Origin: Syngnathus acus
Lineage: Eukaryota > Chordata > Actinopteri > Syngnathiformes > Syngnathidae
Assembly (NCBI RefSeq): GCF_901709675.1
Contig: NC_051089.1
Coordinates: 17,542,008 to 17,606,007, forward strand
Reading direction: 5' to 3'
Length of the DNA: 64,000 bases
A program made the position numbers and the translations under genes. Positions 27,100 to 38,401 of this stretch are shown here, piece after piece. Position 1 is the first letter of the stretch. Each line of letters begins with the position of its first letter. The notes under the pieces were generated by a model. That model did no database searches. It was not told the origin of the DNA and saw only the letters and a list, made by a program, of their open reading frames with translations.

Positions 27100-29165
27100 A
27101 ATGCGACTATTGATGTGTCAGCCTACATCAACAAATGCTCCGAGGACGTCAGCACCACTAAGAACATCATCACCCGAGCCAACCAACGACCCTGGATGAC
27201 TGAGGATGTACGTCATACGCTGCGAGCACGGAACTCAGCCTTCAAGTCTGGCGACAAGGAGGCACTGAGGACAGCGAGAGCCAACTTGAACCGTGCCATC
27301 AGGCTAGCGAAGCGAAGCCACAGTCGGAAAATTCAGGATTTTTTCCACGACGCCAATAACACCAGGAGTATGTGGCAAGGCATACGGGCGATCACGGACT
27401 ACAACTCACCCTCCCCCCCGGTGGGTGAGGTTGATGCTGACTTCCTAAATGGTCTAAATAACTTCTTTGGGCGTTTTGAGGCACTAAACAGCACTCCGGC
27501 AGTTAAAACTGTTCCCCACCAGGAAGAGGAGGTCCTCTGCCTTGACTCAGCCGACGTGTGGAAGACTCTGAGAAGAGTCAACCCACGTAAGGCCCCAGGC
27601 CCCGACAACATACCTGGGCGGGTGTTCAAGGAATGTGCAGGCCAGCTGGCTGGTGTCATCACAGACATTTTTAACATCTCGCTGGACCAAGCCAAAGTGC
27701 CAGTGTGCTTCAAGGCTGCCTCCATCATTCCGGTGCCGAAGAAACCTCAAATCACCTCATGGAATGACTACAGACCTGTGGCACTGACTCCCATCATGAT
27801 GAAGTGCTTCGAAAGGCTGCTCAAAGATCACATCGTCTCCAGACTCCCCCCAACATTCGATCCGTTCCAGTTTGCCTACCGGCAGAACCGCTCCACTGAG
27901 GATGCCATCTCCTCCGTTCTTCACCTGAGCCTGGCTCACCTGGAGGAGAGGAACACCCACGTGCGGTTGCTGTTCCTGGACTTCAGCTCAGCGTTTAATA
28001 CCATCATTCCACAACATCTGGTGGAAAAACTGGAACACCTGGGCTTCAGCACCCCCCTTCGGAACTGGCTGCTAGACTTCCTCACCAACAGACCTCAGTC
28101 AGTCCGGGTCGGACAGAACACCTCCGATGTCATCACCCTCAGCACAGGCTCCCCTCAGGGCTGCGTCCTGAGCCCCCTGCTGTTCACCCTGATGACACAC
28201 GACTGCGCCCCCAGGTTCACCACCAATCACATCGTGAAGTTTGCAGACGACACAACGGTGGTGGGCCTCATCAGGGACAACAACGACCTGGACTACAGAG
28301 AGGAGGTGGAGCAGTTGGTGGGCTGGTGCAGAGAAAATAGCCTGATCCTGAATGTGGAGAAGACGAAGGAGATCATCGTCGACTTCAGGAAGAACCAGCC
28401 TCACCACGCTCCACTGATCATCAACAGCTCAGCTGTGGAGGTGGTCAGCAGCACTAAATTCCTGGGAGTCCACATCACAGACGACCTCACCTGGACTGTG
28501 AACACCACAACACTGGTCAAGAGGGCACAGAAGCGCTTGTACTTCCTGCGGAGGATGAGGAGAGCCCACCTGCCCCCACCCATCATGAGGACGTTCTACC
28601 GAAGCACCATAGAGAGCATTCTGACAAGCTGTCTCTCGGTGTGGTGTGGAGGTTGCAGCGCCTCCGATTGGAAGAACCTGAGGAGAGTGGTGAGGACAGC
28701 AGAGAGGATCATCGGGGCTCCTCTTCCCTCCATTCAGGACTTGTCATCCCAGCGCTGCGTGTCCCGAGCCCGAAATATTATCAGTGACCCATCACACCCC
28801 CACCATGGACTGTTCTCCCTGCTGCCCTCTGGGAAGAGGTTTCGCAGCATCCGCTGCAGGTCCACCAGGTTCTGCAATAGTTTTTTCCCTGCTGTCGTCA
28901 GACTGCTGAACATTCAAACGTAGCATTCCTCTGCACACTTGTAAATACTGTTTTTGTCTCCTGCACTGTTCACATACTTTATCACTGCTGCACTTTGTAC
29001 TTTATAATTATCTTATCTCATATTTTTATATAGAATGTCACTTTTTTTTTAACCAGCCGAAATACCTCTACATTGCTGAAAGCCGTATGCAACGAAATTT
29101 CGTTTTGTACACACCTAGTGTTGACAAAATGACAATAAAGTTCTGTCTAAGTCTAAGTCTAAGAC
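27100..29165 (+). mobile_element. Rex1-like LINE, 5'-truncated, with (TCTAAG)n tail
   Basis: Begins in the linker before RT and ends with gacaataaagttctgtctaa followed by tctaag repeats (29146-29165), a Rex1/CR1-style microsatellite tail. The 3' UTR is 28924-29145. Nested in the Tigger-like element; no TSD could be fixed. Confidence 0.8.
27115..28923 (+). CDS. Reverse transcriptase of Rex1-like LINE, RT domain intact
   Basis: 602 codons without interruption: linker RPWMTEDVRHTLRARNSAF and RLAKRSHSRKIQDFF, then RT motifs KAPGPDNIPGRVF, DYRPVALTPIMMKCFERL, FLDFSSAFNTI (catalytic Asp), GSPQGCVLSPLLFTL, VKFADDTTVVGL (catalytic Asp pair intact), TKFLGVHITDDLTW, thumb RLYFLRRMRRAHL and C-terminal LLPSGKRFRSIR, ending at TAG. 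The endonuclease is absent by 5' truncation. Among the LINE copies here it is the least damaged, suggesting a comparatively recent insertion. The listed start is only the first open codon after the truncation point, not a natural start; the true ORF began upstream in the master copy. Confidence 0.85.
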   Translation: MSAYINKCSEDVSTTKNIITRANQRPWMTEDVRHTLRARNSAFKSGDKEALRTARANLNRAIRLAKRSHSRKIQDFFHDANNTRSMWQGIRAITDYNSPSPPVGEVDADFLNGLNNFFGRFEALNSTPAVKTVPHQEEEVLCLDSADVWKTLRRVNPRKAPGPDNIPGRVFKECAGQLAGVITDIFNISLDQAKVPVCFKAASIIPVPKKPQITSWNDYRPVALTPIMMKCFERLLKDHIVSRLPPTFDPFQFAYRQNRSTEDAISSVLHLSLAHLEERNTHVRLLFLDFSSAFNTIIPQHLVEKLEHLGFSTPLRNWLLDFLTNRPQSVRVGQNTSDVITLSTGSPQGCVLSPLLFTLMTHDCAPRFTTNHIVKFADDTTVVGLIRDNNDLDYREEVEQLVGWCRENSLILNVEKTKEIIVDFRKNQPHHAPLIINSSAVEVVSSTKFLGVHITDDLTWTVNTTTLVKRAQKRLYFLRRMRRAHLPPPIMRTFYRSTIESILTSCLSVWCGGCSASDWKNLRRVVRTAERIIGAPLPSIQDLSSQRCVSRARNIISDPSHPHHGLFSLLPSGKRFRSIRCRSTRFCNSFFPAVVRLLNIQT

Positions 29166-29399
29166 TAGCGCGGTGCAGTTGCGCGGTCGGCGACGCGCTA
29201 TGGTTGCGCGGTGCGCTGCAGTTGCGCGATCGGACAAAAATGCGCAAATGAAAAAATGCTTAAAAAATGCGGGTTTTTTTGCTTGGCACGGATTACATTT
29301 TTTTCCACTATTTGTAATGGGATGACATGATTCGAACGAATCCCTTCTCTAACAGCCTTCTGGAACGGATTGTGGTTGAAAACCAAGGCTCCACTGTAC

Positions 29400-30190
29400 T
29401 ATATTGTTCAGGGTCACCTCTGTAAATGCGTTGACAGCGAAGCCTCTGTTGCATGACTTAGCATGTCAATATGGCGCTGCCTTCAGTCCAAAGTATCATT
29501 AACTTTTATTCCAAGCCGGCACTACTTTACAGACAGGTGTTTAGCAGACCTCCATAATGCACATGTTTAGCAGAACTCCATAATGTCACAAAACGTTAAT
29601 TCTCCGCTAGACAACATCCAGCGGGACATCTGTTTTACCATGGACATCAAACATTAGTTCTGTTAGGTTTGTTCCCAGTTCTTTGTCTTTAATGCTCGAT
29701 ATGCTAACAGAAATTACCAAGAGGTAGCCTTCACAGTTTAACTATTTAATGTATGCCAGAATGATCGATGCACAACTGTGGAGCCCTTTCTGCGAGATGC
29801 GGAAGAAGGTCTGACTCCCAGCGCCAAGGTTCCTGCTCTTATACTACTCTGGGCCGCCTTCCTGCAAGGAGGCGACTCTGCCTAGCCTGTGTGATAATGT
29901 GTGACCTTGTAGTCTTAACTGACAGCGACTTCTACATATGTGCAAAGAGTGTAATAGAGAAGAGAAAGCTAATGAAGCAAGAGAAGGGTTACAGCGATAT
30001 AACGGCATAGCTCAAGCTACTTAGCTAATCACATGTGCCAAAGAGGCCTATTCTAACAGTTCATTGACTATATATGCTCAGCTGGACAGCGCAATGACTG
30101 AACAATAACACGCAAATGATAACACTGTCTTCACAAAAGTTGTCGGGTTCACACACACAGCATCGGCGATCTGCGTGAATTTCGAAACCA
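29400..30190. other. bnc1 intron 3 sequence, nothing recognised
   Basis: No TE termini or convincing frames. A short frame at 29768-30010 has no recognisable motif and is probably chance. Confidence 0.4.
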
Positions 30191-30195
30191 TATTT

Positions 30196-30235
30196 CTGTG
30201 TGTGTGTGTGTGCGTGCGTGCGTGTGTGTGTGCCC
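30196..30235. repeat. (TG)n/(TGCG)n microsatellite
   Basis: tgtgtgtgtg followed by gcgtgcgtgcg and tgtgtgtg. Alternating purine-pyrimidine sequence. Confidence 0.9.
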
Positions 30236-30309
30236 GTGCAGGTATTAACAGTGATGGGGAAACTGAAACACATTTTTTTTACTTGAAGATGCAGAACTAT
30301 TGTGACTGT

Positions 30310-30475
30310 CATAGTCTGCTCTGCCCCGCCCTCGCTCTGCTGATCAGCCACACCTCATCAGTCTAACAGCCTTCACCTGCTCACCATTCACAGTCAAGCC
30401 AGTATATACATATATACAGCCTTGCTCCACTCACTCTTTGCCAGACTGTTTGCGTTCCCATGCCTGATGTAGATG
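30310..30475 (+). mobile_element. Probable LTR fragment
   Basis: tcatagtctgctctgccccg through tatatacagccttgctccac to ttgccagactgtttgcgttc resembles the promoter part of fish Gypsy-type LTRs (tatata box then CACTCACT-like segment). Similar in layout to the solo LTR at 36027. No TSD found. Confidence 0.4.
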
Positions 30476-30479
30476 TAAA

Positions 30480-31225
30480 TTACAAAAGTCAGATTAGCTA
30501 AAAAAAAACGCTAAGTACATATACGATTAGTTTAACTTCAAAGTATTCAGATTTAACCACATGAATATGGATTTTTAACATTCGTTCTGAATAATCATTA
30601 AACACTAGTAAAACACAGTGTTCAGTGGCTTGCATGAGAGATTCTTAAACATTGTTGAACAAGGAGGGGGAAATGTTTCTATACAAAAACATGAGCGGCA
30701 AAGAACAGTAGCTCTGATCATGTTGGGAAAGAATAAAACCTTATTAGGCATCAAACATTAAATTCATAATCAGATGAGGAGAAAGCATGAACTGTCCAGG
30801 GACTAACAAATAAGGTATTTGGAATCACCAATGTTGAAAGAGGTGGCTCGAATGACGTTTGCAGGAATGGACGCTGTCCAAGAGACTAGCAGTATAGCAG
30901 AAGTCGTGTGAAGAGTCAGAAAAAGGACAAGACCAACAGCCTCCACCTTCATAGAATTGTAGAGAGGGTAGGCAAACCTATATATTGTAAGGATTGCCTG
31001 AATTAGTATCCACTTTTTTAAACTTATTTCTGAATGCAGACTTTAATAATACAGTAGAATGAAATTTAACTGAATCTTGTGTAAGTTTGATTTGTGTCAG
31101 GGTGAATTTTCCTTAAAGGCATTACAGACGGTCCTTCCAACAGCTCCGTAACAAGTCTATTTGTCTATTTTTTAATACTGCGCATGTGCAGGTCCCTCCT
31201 CCCCACCCTTCCCATAGTGTGGTTT
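30480..31225. other. bnc1 intron 3 sequence, nothing recognised
   Basis: A/T-rich without detectable repeats or frames. Confidence 0.4.
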
Positions 31226-31238
31226 ATATATATATATA

Positions 31239-31248
31239 CATACACACG

Positions 31249-31304
<56 letters not shown>
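31239..31304. repeat. (CA)n microsatellite
   Basis: About 30 CA units after a short (TA)n run at 31226-31238. Minus-strand frames across it are artefacts of the repeat. Confidence 0.95.
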
Positions 31305-31308
<4 letters not shown>

Positions 31309-31467
31309 GAGACACACACATACTACCTCTACTAACGAACAGCTAGACATACAAACTTCACCAGATACAAACCGAAGAATAACCCTAACCCCCATTTTCT
31401 TTGCTTGGCCATTCCCTGTTCATCTCGGCGCATTAGCAGTATAAAAAAACAAGTAGTGTAGTTGAAT

Positions 31468-32155
31468 ATGTCTCCTAAGACAATCAATCTGAAACTCGAA
31501 ATCAAAAAGAAGCATAGCCAAGGCATGTGTATCGTTGAGCTCATGAGGGACTATGGCCGGTGTTGTGCCACAGGAGGTGCCCCAGTGATCAATACCAGTA
31601 TCCCCTGCCATGGGAGCGTGCACGCGTTGAGATTGAGCGAAAGGCGGAAGCTGTTGCCATGCGGCAGACAATACCAGGTTGTTTTCAATAAGTTCATTTT
31701 CTTTTATTACGTTCTCACTCGCGTTTTGTGCGAGGTGTGTTCAATGACCACTCACACAGTCGCAAAACTCATCAATAGCACCAAAAAGTACGAACGAGTA
31801 CGTAAGCACATTGAAGGGAGTACGTGGAAGCATAAAATCATTTACGTTTTCTGTCTTCTCAGAGATATTTTTAGCAAGTGTAGAAAAGTCAGGAGGTCAA
31901 GAATGTAGAGACGCTTATATTTTATAAGGTATGAAAAAGCAAAAAAAAAGCTGTTTTGTTTTTTTGTGTGTTTTACACAGACTAATAGGACAAAAAGTGT
32001 GACTTTTGGGATAGTCCGGCACGCATTATTTGCTTTTTAACTGATTTCAATGGGAAACCTTGCTTCCACTTACAAACGCTTCCACTTACAAACGCGTCTA
32101 CTCACAACGCCGAATGCAGAACCAATTAAGGTTCGTAGGTAGAGGTACCACTCGA
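31468..32155 (+). mobile_element. Tigger/pogo-like transposase start and right end
   Basis: From ATG 31468 the frame reads MSPKTINLKLEIKKKHSQGM, then IVELMRDYGR, the helix-turn-helix start of pogo/Tigger transposases. Similarity is lost after about 31600. The region ends with aaggttcgtaggtagaggta then ccactcg before ata (32155), resembling an inverted Tigger terminus. Degenerate and non-functional. Confidence 0.5.
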
Positions 32156-32344
32156 TATAGTTATGTATATTACCTTATTGAAGATTTATAAAATTTTCAG
32201 GTTTGTCTTTTTCCCCCCTCATAACTGACCATGAAAAACTGGACAAATGACGGAATTATAATGTTCATCTTCAGTCCTAAATTCTACAATTTGTGTGTTG
32301 AGAATTTAAGAGTGTTCTATAAATTCACGGCAAAAACTGGAGTG

Positions 32345-32850
32345 TTAAAATCTACTATTTATCAGGTGGGTCGCGAAGGCAGCAGCTTTAGCAGGGAATC
32401 CCAAACTTTCCTATCCACAGTCACTTCTTCCAACTCTGCCGGAAAGACCCCATGGCATTCCCAGGCCAGACATAGTCGAGCCAGCGTGTCCTGGGTCCTT
32501 TCCGGAGTCTACTGCTGGTGGGACAAGTTCGGAACACCTCACCAGGAAGGCGTCCAGGAGGTACACTAATCAGATGCTTGAGCCACCTCATCTGGCTCCT
32601 CTCAATGCAGAGGAGCAGCAGCTAGACTAAGTCCCTCCTGAATGACCAAACTTCTCAACCCATCTCTAAGGAAGGGCCTGGACTACCTTCCAAGGAAATC
32701 CATTTTGTTTGCTTGGATCTGGGATCTTTCTGCCATGACCCTGAGCTTGTGATCATAGGTAAGGGTAGGAACAAAAGAGTGACCGCTAAATCGAGAGATT
32801 TCCCTTTTGACTCAGCTCCTTCTTCACCACAACTGACCAGTACAAGGTAC
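32345..32850 (-). mobile_element. LINE 3' coding fragment (FADD-VVLLA type), minus strand
   Basis: The minus-strand reading and the DNA (caggaaggcgtccaggaggt, gagccacctcatctggctcc) match the C-terminal coding part of the LINE at 41090-41450 in opposite orientation. Several indels. No 3' tail visible. Confidence 0.55.
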
Positions 32851-33133
32851 ATGACAGCTGCACCAATCCGCCTGTCATCCCACGCTCCATTCTGCCCTAA
32901 TTCGACTGAATACTACAAAATATGAAAATAATTGATACAATTAAAAAATGGCATGAATGAACAAAAAAGAGAAGCAAGAGAGATGATTGTATGTCTGCAT
33001 GCAAGTGTGTGTGTTTGTAGAACCGTCACTTTACAGACCACAAAATCCATTATTAGTCTTACTGAGCAAAAGGGGAAAAAAGTTACGTTTAAAAATAAAA
33101 TCATGTAAGTAAGTGTAAGTCACTTGTGTTTAC

Positions 33134-33369
33134 CTGCAGTACATATCCTCGTATGTAGTCCTGTAGTGTCCAGTCAAGTGCATTGAGGATCCTGATAACC
33201 TCTTCTTGTTTGAGAACAGAGAAAAGGCGGTCCAAAAGGATCTTAAGGCGTATGGGAATAGCTTGGGTCCCATACAGCATCAAGCTGCAGATGTCAAACA
33301 CCACGTTGGTATGCACAATCTCCACCTGGCCATGCTGATACATGTCCTGCACCTTCAATTTACTAAGAG
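33134..33369 (-). CDS. bnc1: Basonuclin 1, exon 3
   Basis: 236 bp between an acceptor (AG at 33370-33371, after a T-rich tract on the minus strand) and a donor (GTAAAC, 33128-33133). With the final G of exon 2 it encodes [55 protein letters not shown] and [18 protein letters not shown], the highly conserved N-terminal basonuclin segment (79 codons, ending in phase 0). This region precedes the zinc fingers; its biochemical role is not well defined. The reading frame is fully intact, in contrast to the damaged end of exon 4. Intron 3 below it is about 12.8 kb and transposon-rich; intron 2 above is about 4.5 kb. Confidence 0.95.
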
Positions 33370-33633
33370 CTAGAACATAAAAATGGGTGGGGTTGGTGAG
33401 GAGGGAGTCACATTCCCCAAAAGTTACATTTGTAGTACAGTACCACAAAGTGAAAACAAAACACTTGTTACATTTGTTATTCATTTTTGACCAACGGGAT
33501 TGTGAACTATCACAAATAAATGCATAGATGTTGACTAAAATTTTGTTAAATTTGTATATTTGTACAGCCAAAATATGTTTTACAGCCCAGGAAGTTTATA
33601 CAACTGTTATCTGTCGACTGTCAGTAATGTGTG

Positions 33634-34883
33634 CAGTGTTGTACCTGAACGCGTTCAATGAATGAAAGTTCATCAACTTGGTAGGTCATATTTTGGGCCA
33701 AGTGAAGGTAGCGCATTTTTGCTTCGTGGACGGTTTTGTTTTTGTGAACGCGCTCATTCAAGGGTATTGAAGGGCAGTTCATTTTCTTAAAGGGTGCCAT
33801 GTTTTCTCTTCTGATGTAGACTTAGATTTAGACCTCCTAAAATTAGTGTAAATAAGACTTAATTAGGCAGGGGAAAACGATTTGGCAGCACCGGCCACAA
33901 ACAGTCGCATGGTGCGTACGTCATCAAAATGTGACGTGTGCTTAGAGGAGCGAAGAAAACGTGATGACACTTCAGTCTATGTAAACCAGGGGTCTCAAAC
34001 TCCAGTCCTCGGGGGCCGCATTCCTACATGTTTTCCAAGTGTCCTTCGTTAAACACACCTGATTCAAATGATCAGTTCATCCTCACGTTCTGCAGGAGCC
34101 TGATAATTGAATCAGTTGTGTTTAACGAGGGAAACTTGGAAAACATGTAGGAATGCGGCCCCCGAGGACTGGAGTTTGAGACCACTGATGTAAACTCAGT
34201 CGCGTGACAAGCATCCACACTTGCACTTTCTTGTCAAAAGGCAACGGATGAGGTATCGTGAGCATTTAGGATTCTATGAGAGCATTTAGGATTTTTATGA
34301 TAGGTTGTAGTGCTCTCAATGGCGTTGAACCACAAATTACTCTTAGTGTTTTTTGTTGTTTTAGTAACCTATTTGGGCTTTGCACCTTTACCTTTGCACT
34401 TTTATGTCCCACATTCTAAAAGTTTTCTGGTTCTTTGAGGCAACAAGTTAGAAAATAATAAATTCACAAAACATGAAAAGTTAATTATAGCAAATCTAAT
34501 GTTGTTTTAAATGTTTTGCACATCCTTTGTTTCCTGCCTCAGTCTGACATCTACGGCAGATTGTTTGTGTTTGCACATTCTGGGCCACAGTAATATTTTT
34601 GTATTTGTTTTCTCTAGTATTTGAGACTGGAGGGTGATAGCAGCACCTGGTACTAGTGTGAATGGAATGAGTTAAAACAATGAGAAAATGCCGATATGCC
34701 ATAGGGTAAAAGCTCACAGCAACTTTTTTATTTGGGGGAAGAAAACAACTCTGAACTTTTCAATTTTGAAACAGTGAACTTGAAAAAATTCAGTTATGAA
34801 CTATGAATTGAACAAGCTCATTTTAAAATTTGTGAACTGAACTTTGAACTTGTTCATGTAGAAACTGAACTTTCCCAACACTG
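33634..34883. mobile_element. hAT element (CAGTGTTG ends) with a nested fold-back element
   Basis: Left end cagtgttgtacctgaacg at 33634; right end gaactttcccaacactg ending at 34883. Flanks aatgtgtg (33626-33633) and gatgtgcg (34884-34891) are an imperfect 8-bp TSD (6 of 8). The 201-bp fold-back element 33987-34187 is nested inside. It lies in bnc1 intron 2. Confidence 0.7.
33987..34187. mobile_element. 201-bp fold-back hAT MITE, 8-bp TSD
   Basis: Left end caggggtctcaaactccagt; right end actggagtttgagaccactg. Nearly the whole element is an imperfect palindrome: the arms include cggggccgcattcct-type sequence and tttaac/gttaaa blocks on both sides of the centre near 34085. The direct repeat atgtaaac is at 33979-33986 and 34188-34195. 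Confidence 0.92.
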
Positions 34884-34899
34884 GATGTGCGTATTATTT

Positions 34900-36020
34900 A
34901 ACACATTTTACTCTACATAATTTGGTACAAATTTCCTGTTCAAGGAGAGGGCAAAATATTTTTAGAATGTGCAAATCCAAACAATGTAAGTGGAACCTTA
35001 AGTAAAGAATGTCCTTTGCCATGTAATTTATGGCAAAATTGAACGTGAAGGCTGAGCTTTGAATGATATTGAATAATGTGGATTGCTATTAAATGACCTG
35101 GAATGAGCTGAATATGTTTAAGTTGCAATTGTTTCAATAGTTTAATATATTTGGAGTCTGGGGATGAATCTGTAGAAATTCTGATTTAGTGATAAGTTGA
35201 GAGTTTTAAATGGTTACAAATTGAATCAGTCAAAAATGTCGAAACTAGATTTAAAAAAAAAAGAAAAATCTAGTTCAAATTGGAGGTAAAATAATTAAAA
35301 TAGGGGGACAGAAAAGAAATCATATCATATATTTTTGAAAATTCATTTAAAACTAGAGCTCCACACAGCTTTAAAGGGCCCTTGCAACATTGGGGTGCTG
35401 ACACTTTGAGGTACATTGGTACATTGGGACCACCCATAGTTTCAAGACAAACTGATAAAACCGCGAGGAGTACCTCTTTATTATGCAACATCCATAAAAG
35501 GCCAAAAATCAGCCCAATTTGAAAAAGAAAAATCAAAATGGTAGACTGCCTTTTAGGTTTAGCAAATTGCTCCAAAAGTCATTATTGTTGGTCTATGGCT
35601 GTTTACACACACCACCAAATTTTAGTAGATATACATGTAACGTAGAACTGGGGCTGCTAACACATTTTAGGGGACACGGTCTGAGCCATTTTTTCTTTTT
35701 AATCGCATGATAAACTAATAACATATTGATGATTTTGCTTGCCCTGATGTGTGCAAAGTTTAATGAGTTTTTGTGCATGTTTACATAGACCATCAAATTT
35801 AATGTTTCAGTCCTGAACCCTAACCCAATATAAAGTAGATCTTGTTGACCTGCGAGGAGAAAAACAGTAAAGAATAAAACATTTGTTTCCTGTAACCAGT
35901 GACACTACCATGACAATGATATATAAGTTTATAGATGTCCTTCAGGCCTAAACTGTCATTTAATGTGCAAAATTTGACAAGATAGGATCCTGTGGGTAAT
36001 GTTACAGCAAATTTTAAAGT
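34900..36020. other. bnc1 intron 2 sequence with a satellite relic
   Basis: 35030-35260 carries diverged pieces of the 152-bp array family (gagctgaatatgtttaagtt, gaatcagtcaaaaatgtcga). The remainder shows no recognised element. Short frames on both strands have no motifs. Confidence 0.45.
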
Positions 36021-36026
36021 CAAAGC

Positions 36027-36660
36027 TGTCACGTTTCTGCTCCCACATTGATCCTGGAGGCTAACTTTCCACCACACACACTGCAAGCGGCCACGGCCTC
36101 GCGCTAATCAGCGCTCATCGCTGTCACCTGTTCCTTATTACCCGCTCATCTGTATATTTAAATACCGGTCTCCCGTCACTCATGGTCAGTTTGTCTGCGT
36201 TTCTATCCGTTCCTGCTCGCTGGATTTCTCACAACTGATCTCCGTTACTGAACCCTGTCTGGCTCGACCATGATTGATCCAGACCCTGCCTGACACGACC
36301 ACGATTGCCTGTACCCGACTGTAAGTTTGCTGTGCCTTGCTTGACCCGACGACGTTTGTTTCTCTCTCCTGATATCCCCTGTCTGCCTGCCCAACTGCCT
36401 GCCCTGATATTTGCTACCAGTCTATCTACCTGACTTTTTGCCTGCCTGCCTTCGACCCCGTGAACGCCTAGCCGTGTCCTGACACCTGTCACCATCCAAT
36501 TCCACCTTTTCCTCGACCACTGTCCAGACTCTCCTTCCTCCTCGGTCCTGTTTTCCCGTTGCTGCTACCCTGCCCAGAACTTCATTCTCCCACTTTCCTT
36601 TTCCTTTCCTACTAAACTTAAGTTTATGCTGCATCTGGTTGTCCTGCCCCGTTTGTGACA
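36027..36660 (+). mobile_element. Solo LTR, 634 bp, 5-bp TSD
   Basis: Starts tgtcacgtttctgctccc and ends cgtttgtgaca, with TGTCA...TGACA inverted ends. The direct repeat aaagc is at 36022-36026 and 36661-36665. A TATA-like tatatttaaata is near 36153. The 3' half is C/T-rich. Gypsy-like origin is inferred. It sits in bnc1 intron 2. Confidence 0.85.
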
Positions 36661-36999
36661 AAAGCCATACTGAATTTTAAAGTAAATTCAAAATGGCTGC
36701 CTTCCTGTTTGTTGAGCTTAAAGCCTTTTTGTAGGTCTTGGGCTGTTACATATACCACCAAATTTTCATAGAGCTAGTTCAAAAGTATAACCTAAGCTGG
36801 AATCGAATAATTGCAATTCCATTCATTTGAATGGGAAATATTACCTTGATTCATGAACATTTCAGGTTACAAATGAGCTCGTGGACCCAATTTAGCAACT
36901 TGATGTTCCACTGTCATTAAAATGTAATTCAACTGACAGCAGGGCCCAACACACAGCAAACTATGCATTTTCTGAATACCCTCTTAATTTTACTGACTA

Positions 37000-37765
37000 C
37001 ATACTCCGGACTATAAGCCGCTACTTTTTGCACAAGCTTTGAACGCCTGCGGTTTGTAGTTTGGTGCGGCATATCTATGGTTGTGGACCGCTGTTGTGCG
37101 GCACCGTTTTGCTGGACAGAGGGATATGTGACCAGACACAGGGTCACTGGGGAGAAGAGCGGCGTGGCGATCGCATGTTCGTCCACCAGGCAAATAGTGC
37201 TTCACAACTGGCACGAACAAGAAACAGAACGAGATTAAGACGGACATTACCGGAGAAAGTAAGCTTTCATAAACAAACCATCATTATGGGAGACAAAAGA
37301 AAATAGGGCTGCTGCATTTAGTGTCGAGGTTTCCTCTGGCCACTAGACAGCACTGGGCTATTTTTGATGACATCTTGATGCGTCACCCTTTTCAGTATTT
37401 TTTTTCCCGGGTCATGTCTTCTCCGGAGCTTTATGTGTAGCTTGAATCGCATTGCCAACTTTACCCCTGTAAGTGGTCCTATTTTATTTATTATTAGTTG
37501 TATGTTGCTCGTGTTTCCTGCACATTAAGTCTCTTATAGTTGTCGCTGAGGTTATGCATGTTTGCATGTTTGCAGAGCTCCGTCATCCCTTTGCATCCCC
37601 AAAGAACCATCTCTTTCCTGACAATCCTCTTTGTGTATATTCTATTACAAATGATAATTCAACAATAAAACACCTGTGGCTTTTAAATGAATAAAACAAG
37701 ATTTTCCCCTAATTTTAGCTGGTGCATTTTATAATCTGGTGCGGTTTATAGTCCAGAAATTACAG
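37000..37765. mobile_element. TA MITE (TCCGGACTATAAGCCGC type), 766 bp
   Basis: Left end catactccggactataagcc; right end ggtttatagtccagaaattacag; TA at 36998-36999 and 37766-37767. Internal sequence is unlike the other TA elements except for the shared ATAAGnCGC terminal architecture. No transposase frame. Confidence 0.75.
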
Positions 37766-37851
37766 TACTGTCAATTAGGAATGGCCTGTCATCCATTTTC
37801 AGAGCTGTGGAACTCCAAGTCAATTGTATGAGAAAGCATTTCAGATCTTAC

Positions 37852-37954
37852 CATGTGCAACCCAGCCATGCTTGCAGTTTTCACACTGACGTCTTTTCTG
37901 CTTTCCAGGCTTAAAGTTGTCACAGTTGCAATTCAACAAAGTGCAACAGATAGC
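37852..37954 (-). CDS. bnc1: Basonuclin 1, exon 2
   Basis: 103 bp bounded by an acceptor (AG, 37955-37956) and donor GTAAGA (37846-37851). Encodes [20 protein letters not shown] then [14 protein letters not shown], plus one base completed by exon 3 (Ala). The cysteine-rich C-x-C...C-x2-C-KHGWVAH motif is the N-terminal signature of basonuclins. The frame is intact and joins exon 3 exactly. The preceding exon, which in other vertebrates adds only a short N-terminal peptide, was not identified; it may lie anywhere above 38 kb or outside the window. Confidence 0.95.
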
Positions 37955-38329
37955 CTACCAAAAAAAGTATAAATGTCAAGGTTCAAAATGTTTTGAAAAT
38001 GATCATTTTTCATGTGAACAGTAAAAACAGAGCAGTAAACATTTAGGTAAATATCTCATCTTAGCAATTTTAATCATTTTAATTTTTAGCTCTGGCTTGT
38101 GTTCACCCTCCTCTTTTAACTATGGTCAAGTAAAAAAAAAAAAAAAACTTTTCTCATCTCTCAGTAACATACGGAAGAGGGTAGTAACAAAATTCATCAG
38201 TGAACAGCTAAAAAAATGTCCAATTAGGCTAATCCAAAACAATTCTGATGCTGCTTACTTTAACACAATATACATCTCAAACAGGTGCACCAGGATGTTC
38301 AACAGGCTGAAACATACACCCTCTGAGAC

Positions 38330-38330
38330 G

Positions 38331-38399
<69 letters not shown>
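38330..38399. repeat. (CA)n microsatellite
   Basis: About 33 CA units, just upstream of bnc1 exon 2. Confidence 0.95.

Positions 38400-38401
<2 letters not shown>

Larger units (their letters stand above)
26691..29396. mobile_element. Tigger/pogo-like element split by a Rex1-like LINE
   Basis: Left end cagtggcgcctcggttttcg at 26691 and right end gaaaaccaaggctccactg ending at 29396 are inverted repeats. TA flanks at 26689-26690 and 29397-29398. From 26890 the plus strand begins MPPKEASESSKAIL, like a Tigger transposase start, but the frame breaks soon. The interior from about 27100 to 29165 is a separate LINE. Confidence 0.8.

Noticed and set aside
31165-31395. Val/Cys-rich ORF on the minus strand
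   Set aside because: Produced by translation of the (CA)n tract. The same applies to ORFs over 30196-30235, 38330-38399, 43610-43760 and 51107-51184.
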